From positions 186,001-250,000 of the forward strand of contig NZ_JARNTX010000003.1 of the NCBI RefSeq assembly GCF_029433095.1: DNA of 64,000 nt. Reading direction: 5' to 3'. Both the position numbers and the translations under genes were made by a program. Of this stretch, positions 35,343 to 44,483 are shown piece by piece; position 1 is the stretch's first letter, and each line of letters opens with the position of its first letter. Source of the stretch: Hymenobacter sp. YC55. GTDB taxonomy: Bacteria > Bacteroidota > Bacteroidia > Cytophagales > Hymenobacteraceae. The notes under the pieces were generated by a model. That model ran no database searches and was not told where the DNA came from. It saw only the letters and a program-made list of their open reading frames with translations.

Positions 35343-37739
35343 ATGTTTCGTATCACTACCCTTCTAACGCTCGGGCTGTGCTGGCTTAGTTTCACTACCG
35401 CTACGGCCCAGCAGCGCAAGCCCCTCTACCAAGACCCGCGCGCGCCCACCGAAGCCAGAGTGCAGGACCTGCTAGCGCGCATGACGGTGGCGGAAAAAGT
35501 AGGACAGCTTTCAACGCTGCTCGGCTGGGAGATGTACCAGAAAGAAGGGCCGCGGGTCGGGGTCAGTGCGGCGTACAAGAAAGCAGTAGACGAGCGCCAC
35601 ATCGGGGCGCTATGGGCCACGCTGCGCGCCGACCCGTGGACTAAGAAGACGCTGAAAACCGGCCTGAACCCTACGCAGGCAGCCGAGGCCACCAACGCCT
35701 TGCAGAAGTACGCCGTCGAGCACACGCGGCTGCATATTCCGCTGCTGCTGGCCGAGGAGTGCCCGCACGGCCACATGGCCATCGGCACCACGGTGTTCCC
35801 GACTTCCATCGGGCAGAGCAGCACCTGGAACCCGGCCCTTATTCAGCGCATGGCGGCCGCCATTGCCAGTGAAGCGCGGGTGCAGGGCGCCCATATCGGC
35901 TACGGCCCGGTCTTGGACTTGGCCCGCGAGCCGCGCTGGTCGCGGGTCGAGGAAACGTACGGCGAAGATCCGGTGCTTAACGGGCAGATGGGAGCTGCGA
36001 TGGTGCAGGGCTTCCAGGGAAATAGCCTGAAAAGCGGGCTGAACGTGGTGTCGACCCTTAAGCACTTCACGGCCTACGGCGTGCCGGAAGGGGGCCACAA
36101 CGGGGGCAGCATCAGCACCGGTACTCGCGAACTGTACCAGAGCTATTTGCCGCCGTTTCGGGCAGCGGTAAAAGCGGGAGCCTTATCCGTTATGACGGCC
36201 TACAACTCCATCGATGGAGTGCCTTGCTCGGCCAGCGAGTGGTTGCTAACCGATGTGCTGCGGAAGCAATGGGGGTTTCAAGGCTTCACGGTATCGGATT
36301 TAGGCAGCATCTCGGGGCTGGTAGGTAGCCACCACGTGGCCGCTACCCCAACCGAGGCAGCGGCCCTAGCACTCAACGCCGGCCTCGATGCCGACCTAAG
36401 CGGCTACGGTTACGACAAAGAACTGCTAACCGCCATTGAGCAAAAGCTGGTTTCCCCCGAGGCGCTCGACCGCGCCGTGGGCCGGGTGCTGCAAGTGAAG
36501 TTCGAGATGGGGTTATTTGAGAATCCCTACGTGGAGCCTAAAAAAGCAACGAAGCTGGTGAAAAACTTGGCTCACGTGCACCTGGCCCGGCAGGTGGCGC
36601 AGGAGTCAATCGTGCTGTTGAAAAACGACCAAGATGTGCTGCCGCTCGCCAAGACCCTGCAACGCATAGCCGTAATCGGCCCCAATGCCGACAACCTGTA
36701 CAACCAACTTGGCGACTACACCGCGCCCCAACCGGAAAGCAACGTCGTGACGGTGCTCGAAGGCATCCGCGCAAAAGTGTCGCCGGTCACGCAGGTGCTC
36801 TACGCCCAAGGCTGCGCCATTCGGGATACAACCAACGCCAACATCGCCGAGGCCGTAGCAGCGGCCCGTCAGGCGCAGGTGGCGGTGGTGGTGCTCGGGG
36901 GCTCCAGTGCCCGCGACTTCAAAACCGAATATCAGAGCACGGGGGCGGCCACGGTCACGGCCACCGCAGGCGGGCAACTTCTCAGCGACATGGAAAGCGG
37001 CGAGGGCTACGACCGAGCCACGCTCGACTTACTTGGCCGGCAGCAGGAACTGCTCCGGGCCGTAGTAGCGACTGGCACCCCGGTAGTAGTCGTGCTCATT
37101 AAGGGCCGCCCGCTCAACCTGAATTGGATGGCCACCCACGTGCCGGCTATTGTGGATGCGTGGTATCCCGGCCAGGAAGGCGGCCACGCCGTAGCCGACG
37201 TGCTGTTTGGCGACTATAACCCCGCCGGCCGCCTACCCATCTCGGTGCCCCGGCACGTAGGGCAACTCCCGGTTTACTACAACGCCAAGCGCCCCATCAA
37301 GCACGATTACGTTGAAACCAGCGCCAAACCGCTCTACAGCTTCGGACATGGCCTGAGCTACAGTAAGTTCGAGTACTCGGGCTTGCAGGTTAAGGCGGCC
37401 GAAAATCCGGGGGCGGTGCGGGTAACGGTGCGCTTCACCGTGAAAAACACCAGTACCCGTGCTGGCGACGAAGTCGCGCAGCTTTACCTGCGCGACGAGG
37501 TGAGTTCGGTCGTCACCCCGGCCCGGCAGTTGAAAAAGTTTCAGCGGCTCACGCTGGCAGCTGGCCAGCAGCGGGAAGTGGCATTTGAGCTAACGGCCGA
37601 AGACCTGATGTTACTAAATACGAATCTGCAATGGGTGGTAGAGCCGGGCACCTTTACCGTGCTGGTCGGCGCTTCATCGGAAGATATTCGGCTTGAAGCG
37701 CAGTTCAATGTAAATCAGGCGGTAAAGAACGTACAGTAG
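35343..37739 (+). CDS. Secreted GH3 beta-glucosidase/beta-xylosidase
   Basis: A 798-residue protein with signal peptide ITTLLTLGLCWLSFTTATAQ. The GH3 barrel shows VGQLSTLLGWEMYQ, LARMTVAEK, ATLKHFTAYGVPEGGHNG and the nucleophile Asp near residue 319 in FTVSDLGSISGL. The second domain carries VLLKNDQDVLPLAKTL and VDAWYPGQEGGHAVADVLFG. The C-terminus is an Fn3-like domain (VKNTSTRAGDEVAQLYLRDE). Length and order match BglX-type enzymes. It should hydrolyse beta-linked disaccharides or oligosaccharides and is co-oriented with the fucosidase. Confidence 0.92.
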   Translation: MFRITTLLTLGLCWLSFTTATAQQRKPLYQDPRAPTEARVQDLLARMTVAEKVGQLSTLLGWEMYQKEGPRVGVSAAYKKAVDERHIGALWATLRADPWTKKTLKTGLNPTQAAEATNALQKYAVEHTRLHIPLLLAEECPHGHMAIGTTVFPTSIGQSSTWNPALIQRMAAAIASEARVQGAHIGYGPVLDLAREPRWSRVEETYGEDPVLNGQMGAAMVQGFQGNSLKSGLNVVSTLKHFTAYGVPEGGHNGGSISTGTRELYQSYLPPFRAAVKAGALSVMTAYNSIDGVPCSASEWLLTDVLRKQWGFQGFTVSDLGSISGLVGSHHVAATPTEAAALALNAGLDADLSGYGYDKELLTAIEQKLVSPEALDRAVGRVLQVKFEMGLFENPYVEPKKATKLVKNLAHVHLARQVAQESIVLLKNDQDVLPLAKTLQRIAVIGPNADNLYNQLGDYTAPQPESNVVTVLEGIRAKVSPVTQVLYAQGCAIRDTTNANIAEAVAAARQAQVAVVVLGGSSARDFKTEYQSTGAATVTATAGGQLLSDMESGEGYDRATLDLLGRQQELLRAVVATGTPVVVVLIKGRPLNLNWMATHVPAIVDAWYPGQEGGHAVADVLFGDYNPAGRLPISVPRHVGQLPVYYNAKRPIKHDYVETSAKPLYSFGHGLSYSKFEYSGLQVKAAENPGAVRVTVRFTVKNTSTRAGDEVAQLYLRDEVSSVVTPARQLKKFQRLTLAAGQQREVAFELTAEDLMLLNTNLQWVVEPGTFTVLVGASSEDIRLEAQFNVNQAVKNVQ

Positions 37740-37854
37740 CGGCAGAGGAATCTAGCGGAAACCATTTAAGCTCAAGCCGAATGAACCCAATCCCACTCGC
37801 ATAGCTACAACTGCGGAGCGGGGCCTATACGCCAACGGTGGGGCTTACTCATCT

Positions 37855-38325
37855 TTGAATCGGGTGCTTAAGACCAGCAAAGGAATAGCGGAACTTGAAA
37901 TTGCGGACGCATTACTTGCAAAGCCTTTTCGTGAATATATTCCACTCTTAACCCCTGAATTTGACTATCCTCCTAAACTAAGTAACATGCTTGTGCCCTC
38001 ACCGCTTACCGTAGTTGCTATAAAGCAAATAACCCAAGGGATTGACCGCTACCAAAACATTCCGCTTTCGTTGGTGAACGACCACGTCGTGCGGCTTAGT
38101 GTCATGACGGAGCCGTACGTTTGGCACTTTCATCCCAACAGCGACGAAGTGTTTCTAGTTGTGGAGGGCGTGGTGTGCATCGACTTAGAAGAGCGAACCG
38201 TGGAGCTAGCCCCCGGCCAACTGTTCACTGTTCCGGCCAACGTGCGCCACCGTACCCGGCCCCAAGGTTCCCGGTCGGTAAACCTGACGTTTGAACTGGC
38301 CGGCATGGAAACCATTCTGAGTTAG
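37855..38325 (+). CDS. Small single-domain cupin
   Basis: About 156 residues if started at the TTG at 37855; no ATG is available near the N-terminus, so the start is uncertain. The C-terminal half is a cupin with WHFHPNSDEVFLVVEGVVCI (metal-binding His pair and Glu) and PGQLFTVPANVRHRTRPQGS with the second-motif His. The preceding part is longer than usual for such proteins. Ligand unknown. It is followed by an AraC-type remnant, so it may once have served as sensor or enzyme in that unit. Confidence 0.7.
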   Translation: MNRVLKTSKGIAELEIADALLAKPFREYIPLLTPEFDYPPKLSNMLVPSPLTVVAIKQITQGIDRYQNIPLSLVNDHVVRLSVMTEPYVWHFHPNSDEVFLVVEGVVCIDLEERTVELAPGQLFTVPANVRHRTRPQGSRSVNLTFELAGMETILS

Positions 38326-38412
38326 CCGCGCTAGAAATAGAGGGGCTGCCCCGTTTGGCAAATTACTATTGCCCGTCATTGCCAGCATGGACTGCTGGAA
38401 GTAGACTCGGCT

Positions 38413-38919
38413 GAGAAATCAGCGTCGTTATTAGGACATACGCTCTTTATCCTGCTCAATTGTATTCAGCGCTTGATTATCTACCCTTACTCCAGCCGGC
38501 AGGACCTGGCCAGCATGCTCCTGGTCAGGCGCTTCCGGGCCTTAGTGGAAGAGTATTTTCGCGCGCCGCATAGCCTTTCGTTTTACGCCGAGCAGTTGGC
38601 GCTTACGGTGCACCGGGTCAACGAGGTGTGCAAGTACATGACGGGCAAGCCAGCCGGCGACGTTCTGCGCAACCGACGGTTGCTGGAAGCCAAGCAGCAG
38701 CTCGTGCACAGCGACGTCCCTATCGGCTAACTTGCCGAAGATTTAAGATTTCAACACTTCGCTTACTTTTTCCAGTAGTTCAAAAAGAACACCCAAATTG
38801 GGCTCACCGCCTACCGGTGGGCGATGCACGAGAAGTACCACCGTGCAACTTTTGCCTCATTAGCGGCTGCTCGGCAGCTTTGGGTAGGGGTACTAGCCCA
38901 TCAGCCCAATAGTCGCTGA
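38413..38919 (+). pseudogene. AraC-family regulator broken by stop codons
   Basis: One frame encodes the C-terminal part of an AraC regulator: LLGHTLFILLNCIQRL, LSFYAEQLALTVHRVNEVCK, GDVLRNRRLLEAKQQLVHS, then after a TAA at 38728 LAEDLRFQHFAYFFQ, a TAG at 38776, and FKKNTQIGLTAYRW. The last parts match the second helix-turn-helix of the family. Two stops inside the DNA-binding domain and a missing N-terminal start show that the gene is dead. The 5' limit is approximate. The remaining bases up to 39059 hold nothing recognisable. Confidence 0.75.
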
Positions 38920-39059
38920 AGGCTTACTTTCCTAACAGCTTAAACTTGTTCGCCAATAGCTTCGCGCTGCTTATTCCAGGCGGTTGGTCGGTACTGGCTG
39001 CTACAGGAAAGTAGCAAGCAGCGGCAGTTAGCGGCAAAACAACAATCAGCTTTCCTTCT

Positions 39060-39824
39060 ATGCCTCGTTTGATTGACCTCTCCAAGCCCATTCGCTACAA
39101 CGCCAACGACCCGTGGTACATGCGCGTCAAAATCAAGCACAAAGCGCATCGGCAAGCGCGCTGGTTGATTCGCTTTCTGGGCTTGCCCTTTCGGCTTTTC
39201 CCGAAGCAGTTTGTTGGCTGGGCCGATGATACGATACAATCGATGGGCGTGCACGCTACCACCCACCTAGACGCGCCTTGGCACTACGGCCCAACGGTGG
39301 CCGGGCAGCCCGCCAAAACCATCGACCAGATTCCGCTCGACTGGTGTTACGGGCCAGGGGCCGTGATTGACATAAGCCATAAAGCTGATTTCGACCCTAT
39401 TACCGTGTCGGATTTGCAAGGAGCGCTGCGCCAGTCGGGCGTGGTCCTGCAGCCCGGCATGATTGTGCTTATCCGCACGGGCCGCGACAAGCTCAATGGC
39501 ACCAAAAAATTTGCCGAGGTAGGCACCGGTATGACGGCGGAGAGCACCCGTTGGTTGATTGAACAAGGCATCAAGGTGATGGGTATTGACCAGTGGGGCT
39601 GGGACTTGCCGTTGCCCTACCTGGTGCAACAAGCCAAGCAACACAACGACCCCAACCTGTTCTGGCAAGCGCACCTAGTGGGCTTGGAACTGGAGTATTG
39701 TCATATTGAGCAGCTAGTAAACCTGGAGTCGTTGCCGCCAACCGGTTTCAAGGTGTGTGTATTTCCGCTCAAGATTGTGGGCGCGTCGGCAGCGCCGGCC
39801 CGTGTGGTGGCTATTCTAGATTAA
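39060..39824 (+). CDS. Cyclase-family (kynurenine-formamidase-like) metal hydrolase
   Basis: A 254-residue protein with the family signature HATTHLDAPWHYG at about residue 64 (metal-binding His and Asp) and VIDISHKADFDPITVSDLQG behind it. MIVLIRTGRDK and MGIDQWGWDLPLPYL fit the rest of the fold. Members hydrolyse amides or lactones such as N-formylkynurenine; the precise substrate is open. No signal peptide. It stands alone between the AraC remnant and the HxlR gene. Confidence 0.82.
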   Translation: MPRLIDLSKPIRYNANDPWYMRVKIKHKAHRQARWLIRFLGLPFRLFPKQFVGWADDTIQSMGVHATTHLDAPWHYGPTVAGQPAKTIDQIPLDWCYGPGAVIDISHKADFDPITVSDLQGALRQSGVVLQPGMIVLIRTGRDKLNGTKKFAEVGTGMTAESTRWLIEQGIKVMGIDQWGWDLPLPYLVQQAKQHNDPNLFWQAHLVGLELEYCHIEQLVNLESLPPTGFKVCVFPLKIVGASAAPARVVAILD

Positions 39825-39968
39825 GCAGCAGTCCACGCAGCCGTACATGGGCTCAAATCAAGCTAATGACAGCACTTGGATTTGAGCTGCGTGCGGCAGC
39901 GTAGTGGCTTTCTGATAACAAGACAAAATTTCTAGCGGCTCCTAACTGCCGGGAGCCATCGGTTGAGC

Positions 39969-40328
39969 TTAGGTGTTTACCGACGGCGTGCTTTCTAACA
40001 GCCGCTGGTGCTGTGAGCCCCAGTCGCGCAGCATAAAGATGATGGGGTCCAGGGTTTCGGCGTACGGCAGCACGGCGTAGGTAACGGCAACGGGCGGGCC
40101 CGCATGCACGATGCGCTGCAGAAGCCGGTGGTCTTCGAGGTCTTTCAATTCCTTGGCCAGCACCTTGCCCGAAATGCCCGGCACGCTGCGTTCGATTTCG
40201 CCGAAGCGGCTGCTGCCGGCCCGGATGGCCATCAGGATGGGGAGCTTCCATTTGCCATTGAGCACCGTCAACGCCTGACGCAATGCTGGCATAGCGCTCA
40301 AACAGTGGGTATGCGAATGAATTTCCAT
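39969..40328 (-). CDS. HxlR-family transcriptional regulator
   Basis: A 119-residue winged-helix protein with the HxlR pattern ALTVLNGKWKLPILMAIRAG, SRFGEIERSVPGISGKVLAK, ELKDLEDHRLLQRIV and VTYAVLPYAETLDPII. It is divergent from the azoreductase gene, with 184 bases between starts, the usual layout of HxlR regulators that control a neighbouring redox enzyme. A cysteine near residue 9 could serve as redox sensor in the manner of HypR/YodB proteins; this is inference. Confidence 0.88.
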   Translation of the reverse strand: MEIHSHTHCLSAMPALRQALTVLNGKWKLPILMAIRAGSSRFGEIERSVPGISGKVLAKELKDLEDHRLLQRIVHAGPPVAVTYAVLPYAETLDPIIFMLRDWGSQHQRLLESTPSVNT

Positions 40329-40429
40329 GGGAAAAAGGATTTGCTACTCACTAAAAGTACGCAAAAAATGAAAAACACTTACCTAAAGGTAACTACTTTC
40401 TTTTTATTAATTACCAACATTTTGTGACC

Positions 40430-40464
40430 TACTTACTTTATGTAAGTAAAATCTTTTACATTTG
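40430..40464 (+). promoter_or_regulatory. Operator and -7 box of the azoreductase gene
   Basis: TACTTAC-TTTAT-GTAAGTA (40430-40448) is an inverted repeat with 7-bp arms. Nine bases behind it, TACATTTG (40457-40464) matches the Bacteroidota -7 consensus TAnnTTTG exactly, 49 bases before the start codon. A smaller inverted repeat TTACC-TAAA-GGTAA lies near 40379-40392. A repressor bound at the larger site would block RNA polymerase. HxlR is the obvious candidate. Confidence 0.55.
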
Positions 40465-40512
40465 CTTCGCTTTCACACGGAAAGCCTTTTCCAATCCCTT
40501 ACGTTATCTATC

Positions 40513-41127
40513 ATGCAGATTCTGCAAATCCTCTCCATCCCCCGGGGGGCTGCTTCGTACAGCACCCAGCTAGCAAATGGCGTAGTTGAAAAATTAGTAG
40601 CTGCCTATCCTGGCAGCTCCGTAAAGGTCCACGACCTAACCAATAAGCCTTTCCCCCATTTAGAGGAAGCGCACTTGCAGTCCTTCTTCACGCCCGCCGA
40701 AGGTCGCTCAGTGGAGCAGCAAGCCGCCGTGCGCCATTCCGATGAGGCCATTGCTGAAATAATGGCGGCCGATACCATCGTTATTGGCGCTCCACTCTAC
40801 AACTTTGGCATTGCCTCGACCCTGAAGGCGTGGATTGACCACATTGCTCGCGCTGGCCTCACCTTCCGCTACACGGCTGAAGGCCCCGAAGGCCTAGTGA
40901 AAGGCAAGAAGATATACATCGCCATGTCGAGTGGCGGCGTTTACTCCGAAGGCCCCATGACTTCCTACGACTTTGTCGTGCCCTACCTGAAGGCCGTGCT
41001 CGGTTTCCTAGGTATGACCGACGTAACGGTGTTCCGCGTGGAGGGCACCAGTATTCCCACGCTGCAAGCGGAGGCGCTGCCAAAAGCGCTTGCTAGCATC
41101 AACTTTCAAGGCGCTTTTGCTTCCTAA
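40513..41127 (+). CDS. azoR: FMN-dependent NADH azoreductase
   Basis: A 204-residue flavodoxin-like protein starting at the ATG at 40513 (MQILQILSIPRGAASYSTQL), which fits the promoter position. Characteristic motifs are ADTIVIGAPLYNFGIASTLK, WIDHIARAGLTFRYTAEGP and VPYLKAVLGFLGMTDVTVFR. The family reduces quinones and azo compounds with NADH through FMN. Regulation by the divergent HxlR protein is likely from the operator between them. A strong terminator follows directly. Confidence 0.9.
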   Translation: MQILQILSIPRGAASYSTQLANGVVEKLVAAYPGSSVKVHDLTNKPFPHLEEAHLQSFFTPAEGRSVEQQAAVRHSDEAIAEIMAADTIVIGAPLYNFGIASTLKAWIDHIARAGLTFRYTAEGPEGLVKGKKIYIAMSSGGVYSEGPMTSYDFVVPYLKAVLGFLGMTDVTVFRVEGTSIPTLQAEALPKALASINFQGAFAS

Positions 41128-41130
41128 GGA

Positions 41131-41175
41131 AAAGCTTGTCAGGCCGGGCATACCAATACCGGCCTGACAAGCTTT
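41131..41175. terminator. Hairpin behind azoreductase gene
   Basis: Two perfect 17-bp arms (41131-41147 and 41159-41175) with an 11-base loop start four bases after the stop codon. The left arm starts AAAGCTTG and the right arm ends AGCTTT, giving A/T bases at the outer end. It fits a factor-independent terminator. Confidence 0.8.
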
Positions 41176-41684
41176 CCCACAGTCCTCTTTCAGGTACGCA
41201 GCAACTCCTAGGTGGTACCAGAAATTGGATCTTGACGCTGCCCTCCGCTAGGGAATGGTTTCATAACTCCCATTCGTGGCTTTAGGTGGGCAGTTAAAAA
41301 CGCCACCACGTTCTTATGATCAGCTAAGCTGGTCCCTGTTTTCCTGCATTAATTATTATGTTACCCGCATCCAGAAGTCTTTCACTTCGGGCGCGTAAGA
41401 GTCGTTACCAACGGCCCACCCGGCCGCATTCTTCTCTCGCAGCCACCACTCAACCCGCGCTGCGGCCCACCAGCGGTTTTAGCAAATGGGGTAGCTTGCT
41501 GGCCAAGCTACTCGACGACCTAACGGGCATACCCGGTTTTCTTGATGGCGTGCTATGGGGCATCATGCTATTTCCCAAGGTGGAATCCGTGTTCCGTTGC
41601 GCGGCAAAAGAACTTGCTGCCAAGGTTCATGCCTGGCCAGCAGGCTCCTCGCAACAGCGCCCCCCACATGCTAGCCCTTGCTAA
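41176..41684. other. Gap with no convincing gene
   Basis: About 500 bases between the terminator and a yceI-type remnant. A 108-codon plus-strand frame (41358-41684) exists, but its product is an odd mix of basic and hydrophobic stretches without family resemblance. It may contain decayed coding sequence upstream of the remnant. Confidence 0.4.
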
Positions 41685-41822
41685 GTGCGGCTCGCCACGC
41701 ATACGGCCGTCATCAACCGCACGCACCACGACATCAAATACGGCTCGAAGCTCTCTTTCAAAGGCATCGACGGCAAAGCCATCGACGACGATTTCACGCT
41801 TAGCTTCAGTGGTATAGCCTAG
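41685..41822 (+). pseudogene. C-terminal remnant of a YceI-family protein
   Basis: This frame reads VINRTHHDIKYGSKLSFKGI and then DGKAIDDDFTLSFSGIA before a TAG. The pattern NRTxxxIKYGS...GxKAIDDDFTLSF is the end of Bacteroidota YceI lipid-binding proteins. A TAA stands directly upstream in frame and no start or signal peptide is present, so only the last 45 residues survive. It is most likely a deletion remnant. Confidence 0.6.
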
Positions 41823-41907
41823 TGATAGGCGCTTAGATGCCGTAGAGGCTCACCCGCTGCACTTGCTAGCACAGTCATCTGAAATTTATACCTAGCCAGA
41901 TAGAATC

Positions 41908-42780
41908 ATGGCACTCAAAAGGAAAGTAGTACGCATAAATACCCCCGCGGGCCACCCGGGCTTTATGGGGCCTGAGCACATTGCGCGTTCGGTCATTGGC
42001 GGCAACTACGCGCAAAGCGACCCTTTCATCGTTTTGATGGACGATAGGCTAGACAAGAAAGATACGACCCCGGTGGGCGGCCCCCATCCGCACGCTGGCT
42101 TCGAAACCGTGTCGTTGCTGCTGGAAGGGGAAATGGGGGACGAGGCTTACCGGCTGAAAAGCGGTGACTTTCAGATGATGACCGCCGGCAGTGGGGTGGT
42201 GCATACCGAAACCATTGATAAAATAGCCAGGATGCGCCTGCTGCAATTGTGGGTGAATCTGCCGAAGAAAGACCGGTGGGTAACCCCCAGAGTGCAGGAC
42301 CTGCCGCTGGAGCACGTGCCCACGTTGCAGCAGAATGACGTCGAGATAAAGCTATACAGTGGCACGTTGGCCGGGCTAACCTCGCCGGTTGAAAACTACG
42401 TTCCCATCATTATTGCCGATATCCGCATCGCCGCCCACGTAACCACTACGTTGCAACTGCCGGCCAACTTCAACACGCTCTTGTACGTGCTGCAGGGCAG
42501 CGCCAAGGTGGGACAAGAAGAAAGCTTGCTGCAAGTCGACCGGGTGGGCTGGCTGGATTTGTCAACCCAAGACGAGCTAAGTGAACTGCAGATAACGGCC
42601 GGCGAAGCAGGTACCCGGTTTGTGCTGTATGCCGGCAAGCCAACCGGGGAAAGCATGATTTCTCACGGGCCCTTTATCGGGGATAGTGCCGACGACATCA
42701 ACCGGCTATATTACAACTACCGGCAAGGCCGGCTGAAGCACATTGAAACGTTGCCCTGCAGCCAAAGAATCCTGCTGTAA
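41908..42780 (+). CDS. Pirin-family protein (possible quercetinase-like)
   Basis: A 290-residue bicupin. The N-terminal cupin shows the pirin metal site: GGPHPHAGFETVSLLLEGEM, then GSGVVHTETI with the late His and Glu. The pirin C-terminal domain includes LPANFNTLLYVLQGSAKVG and FVLYAGKPTGESMISHGPFI. Bacterial pirins can oxidise quercetin or act as redox-linked regulators; which applies here is unknown. The gene is intact and of typical length. A hairpin lies 110 bases behind it. Confidence 0.88.
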   Translation: MALKRKVVRINTPAGHPGFMGPEHIARSVIGGNYAQSDPFIVLMDDRLDKKDTTPVGGPHPHAGFETVSLLLEGEMGDEAYRLKSGDFQMMTAGSGVVHTETIDKIARMRLLQLWVNLPKKDRWVTPRVQDLPLEHVPTLQQNDVEIKLYSGTLAGLTSPVENYVPIIIADIRIAAHVTTTLQLPANFNTLLYVLQGSAKVGQEESLLQVDRVGWLDLSTQDELSELQITAGEAGTRFVLYAGKPTGESMISHGPFIGDSADDINRLYYNYRQGRLKHIETLPCSQRILL

Positions 42781-42890
42781 GAGGCGACACCATGCTTTGC
42801 TGGTCCACCCCCAAGCCTACTCTGATTCCATACCCAGCCTGCTTCTAAGCAGGCACACCAATTAAGTCAAGACGATAAAGCCGGAAAGCT

Positions 42891-42925
42891 GCCGGATGAG
42901 GGTGATACAATTGCCCTCATCCGGC
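42891..42925. terminator. Hairpin behind pirin gene
   Basis: GCCGGATGAGGG (42891-42902) is complementary to 42914-42925 over 12 bases with an 11-base loop. It lies 110 bases after the pirin stop. No T-run follows, so a terminator role is probable but not certain. Confidence 0.6.
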
Positions 42926-43029
42926 ATGTCCGTTGTTGAGGACGCGTGTCGACGTGCCGACAAGGCTCAGCTTAATTATATGATTTGAAGGGATGCCAGC
43001 TCTCATCAAAACGGCGAATACAAGGGTTG

Positions 43030-43045
43030 CCGTAAACGTTTACGG
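43030..43045. promoter_or_regulatory. LacI-type 16-bp palindrome upstream of the GH88-SusCD locus
   Basis: CCGTAAACGTTTACGG is a perfect palindrome with the central CG step and flanking AAACGTTT typical of LacI-family operators. It lies 250 bases before the GH88 start in the 515-base gap 42781-43295, which otherwise holds only the hairpin at 42891 and AT-rich promoter-like DNA. No LacI-family gene is in the window, so the regulator would be encoded elsewhere. Confidence 0.5.
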
Positions 43046-43295
43046 AAATTATTTTTGACTTAAGCTTGAGTTTTTTGACTAATTAGTTGATATACACACT
43101 GAATTCACTTAGGTAATCTTAGTTTATACCTATATGAACAGGTTGTCAACCGACCAACGAGCGTTATAAGCGCTTCCTATCCAGCAAGGAGTATTATTCT
43201 GTTATTGTATTTTTTAAATGAAGCCCCAGGGTTTTATACTGTTCTCTTTTCGAGTTTCCGCTGGCCTATTCCCACCCACTCCATTACCCCGCTTC

Positions 43296-44483
43296 ATGAT
43301 TCGAAAAACTACGCTTTTATGGTTTTTGCTTGTACTCGCGGCCCCTGTTTACGCTCAAAAGCAGCTCGACGTACAGAAGGAATTTGCCTTCGCCGCTCAG
43401 CAGTACAAGCGGCTGCTCGATACCCACCCCGATAAAAGCCGGTTTCCGCACTCCACCAACCCCGATGGCTCCCTGCGCGACAAACCGTCGGAGTGGTGGT
43501 GCAGTGGGTTTTTTGGCGGCTCGCTGTGGTATCTCTACGAGTTTACCAAAGACGAGAAATGGAAAACTGCCGCGGACAACTGGACGATGGCAATGGCCAA
43601 AGAGCAAACCAACACCGGTACCCACGACCTGGGATTTATGCTCTACTGTCCGTTCGGCAACGGCTACCGGCTCACCCAAAACCCGGCGTATCGGCCCGTG
43701 CTGCTCACCGGCGCGCAGTCGCTGAGTACCCGCTTCGACCCGACCATTGGCGTAATCAAGTCTTGGAACTCGCTAGGCGAGTACACGTATCCGGTCATCA
43801 TCGACAATATGATGAATTTGGAGCTCCTGTTTTGGGCGGCCCGGCAGTCGGGCGACAAGCGGCTCTACAACGTGGCTATCTCGCACGCTGATAGCACCCT
43901 CAAAAACCATTTCCGGCCCGATCAGAGCTCGTACCATGTGGTGTGCTACGCGCCGGGGGGTAAGGTGCTCAAGCGCCAGACGCACCAGGGTGCGGCCGAC
44001 GAGTCGGCCTGGGCGCGGGGGCAAGCCTGGGGCCTCTACGGCTACACGGTCATGTACCGCGAAACCAAAGACCCCAAGTACCTGGCCCAGGCCCAGCGCA
44101 TCGCCGACTTCTACCTCAACCACCCCAACCTGCCCGCCGACAAGGTGCCGTATTGGGATTTCAACGCTCCCAATATTCCGAACGAGGAGCGCGATGCCTC
44201 CGCGGCCGCCATTACCGCCGCCGCTTTATTGGAACTATGCACGTACGGTGGCGCCTCCAGCCAGCCTTACTACCGGGCCGCCGTGCAGATGCTGCAAAGC
44301 CTAGCCAGCCCAGCTTACAAGGCTAAGCTAGGTGAGAACAACAATTTTCTGCTCAAACACAGCGTGGGCGCAAAGCCCCTCAAGAGCGAGATAAACGTGC
44401 CTTTGGTGTACGCTGACTATTACTACCTCGAAGCGCTGCTGCGCTACGACGCCCTCCGCAAGCAGCCCGCCTACCGGCTCTAG
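43296..44483 (+). CDS. GH88 unsaturated glucuronyl hydrolase
   Basis: A 396-residue protein starting at the ATG at 43296 with signal peptide KTTLLWFLLVLAAPVYAQ. GH88 features: EWWCSGFFGGSLWYLYEF, THDLGFMLYCPFGNGYRLTQ, the catalytic Asp near residue 169 in VIIDNMMNLELLFWAA, WARGQAWGLYGYTVMYRET and YWDFNAPNIPNEERDASAAA. It removes the unsaturated uronic acid left at the end of oligosaccharides by polysaccharide lyases. No lyase is in the window. The SusC gene follows after about 180 bases, so the three genes form a small utilisation locus. Confidence 0.92.
   Translation: MIRKTTLLWFLLVLAAPVYAQKQLDVQKEFAFAAQQYKRLLDTHPDKSRFPHSTNPDGSLRDKPSEWWCSGFFGGSLWYLYEFTKDEKWKTAADNWTMAMAKEQTNTGTHDLGFMLYCPFGNGYRLTQNPAYRPVLLTGAQSLSTRFDPTIGVIKSWNSLGEYTYPVIIDNMMNLELLFWAARQSGDKRLYNVAISHADSTLKNHFRPDQSSYHVVCYAPGGKVLKRQTHQGAADESAWARGQAWGLYGYTVMYRETKDPKYLAQAQRIADFYLNHPNLPADKVPYWDFNAPNIPNEERDASAAAITAAALLELCTYGGASSQPYYRAAVQMLQSLASPAYKAKLGENNNFLLKHSVGAKPLKSEINVPLVYADYYYLEALLRYDALRKQPAYRL

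Noticed and set aside
41358..41684. Possible 108-residue plus-strand gene
   Set aside because: The product has no family resemblance and an unnatural basic N-terminus, and the region lies beside a pseudogene.
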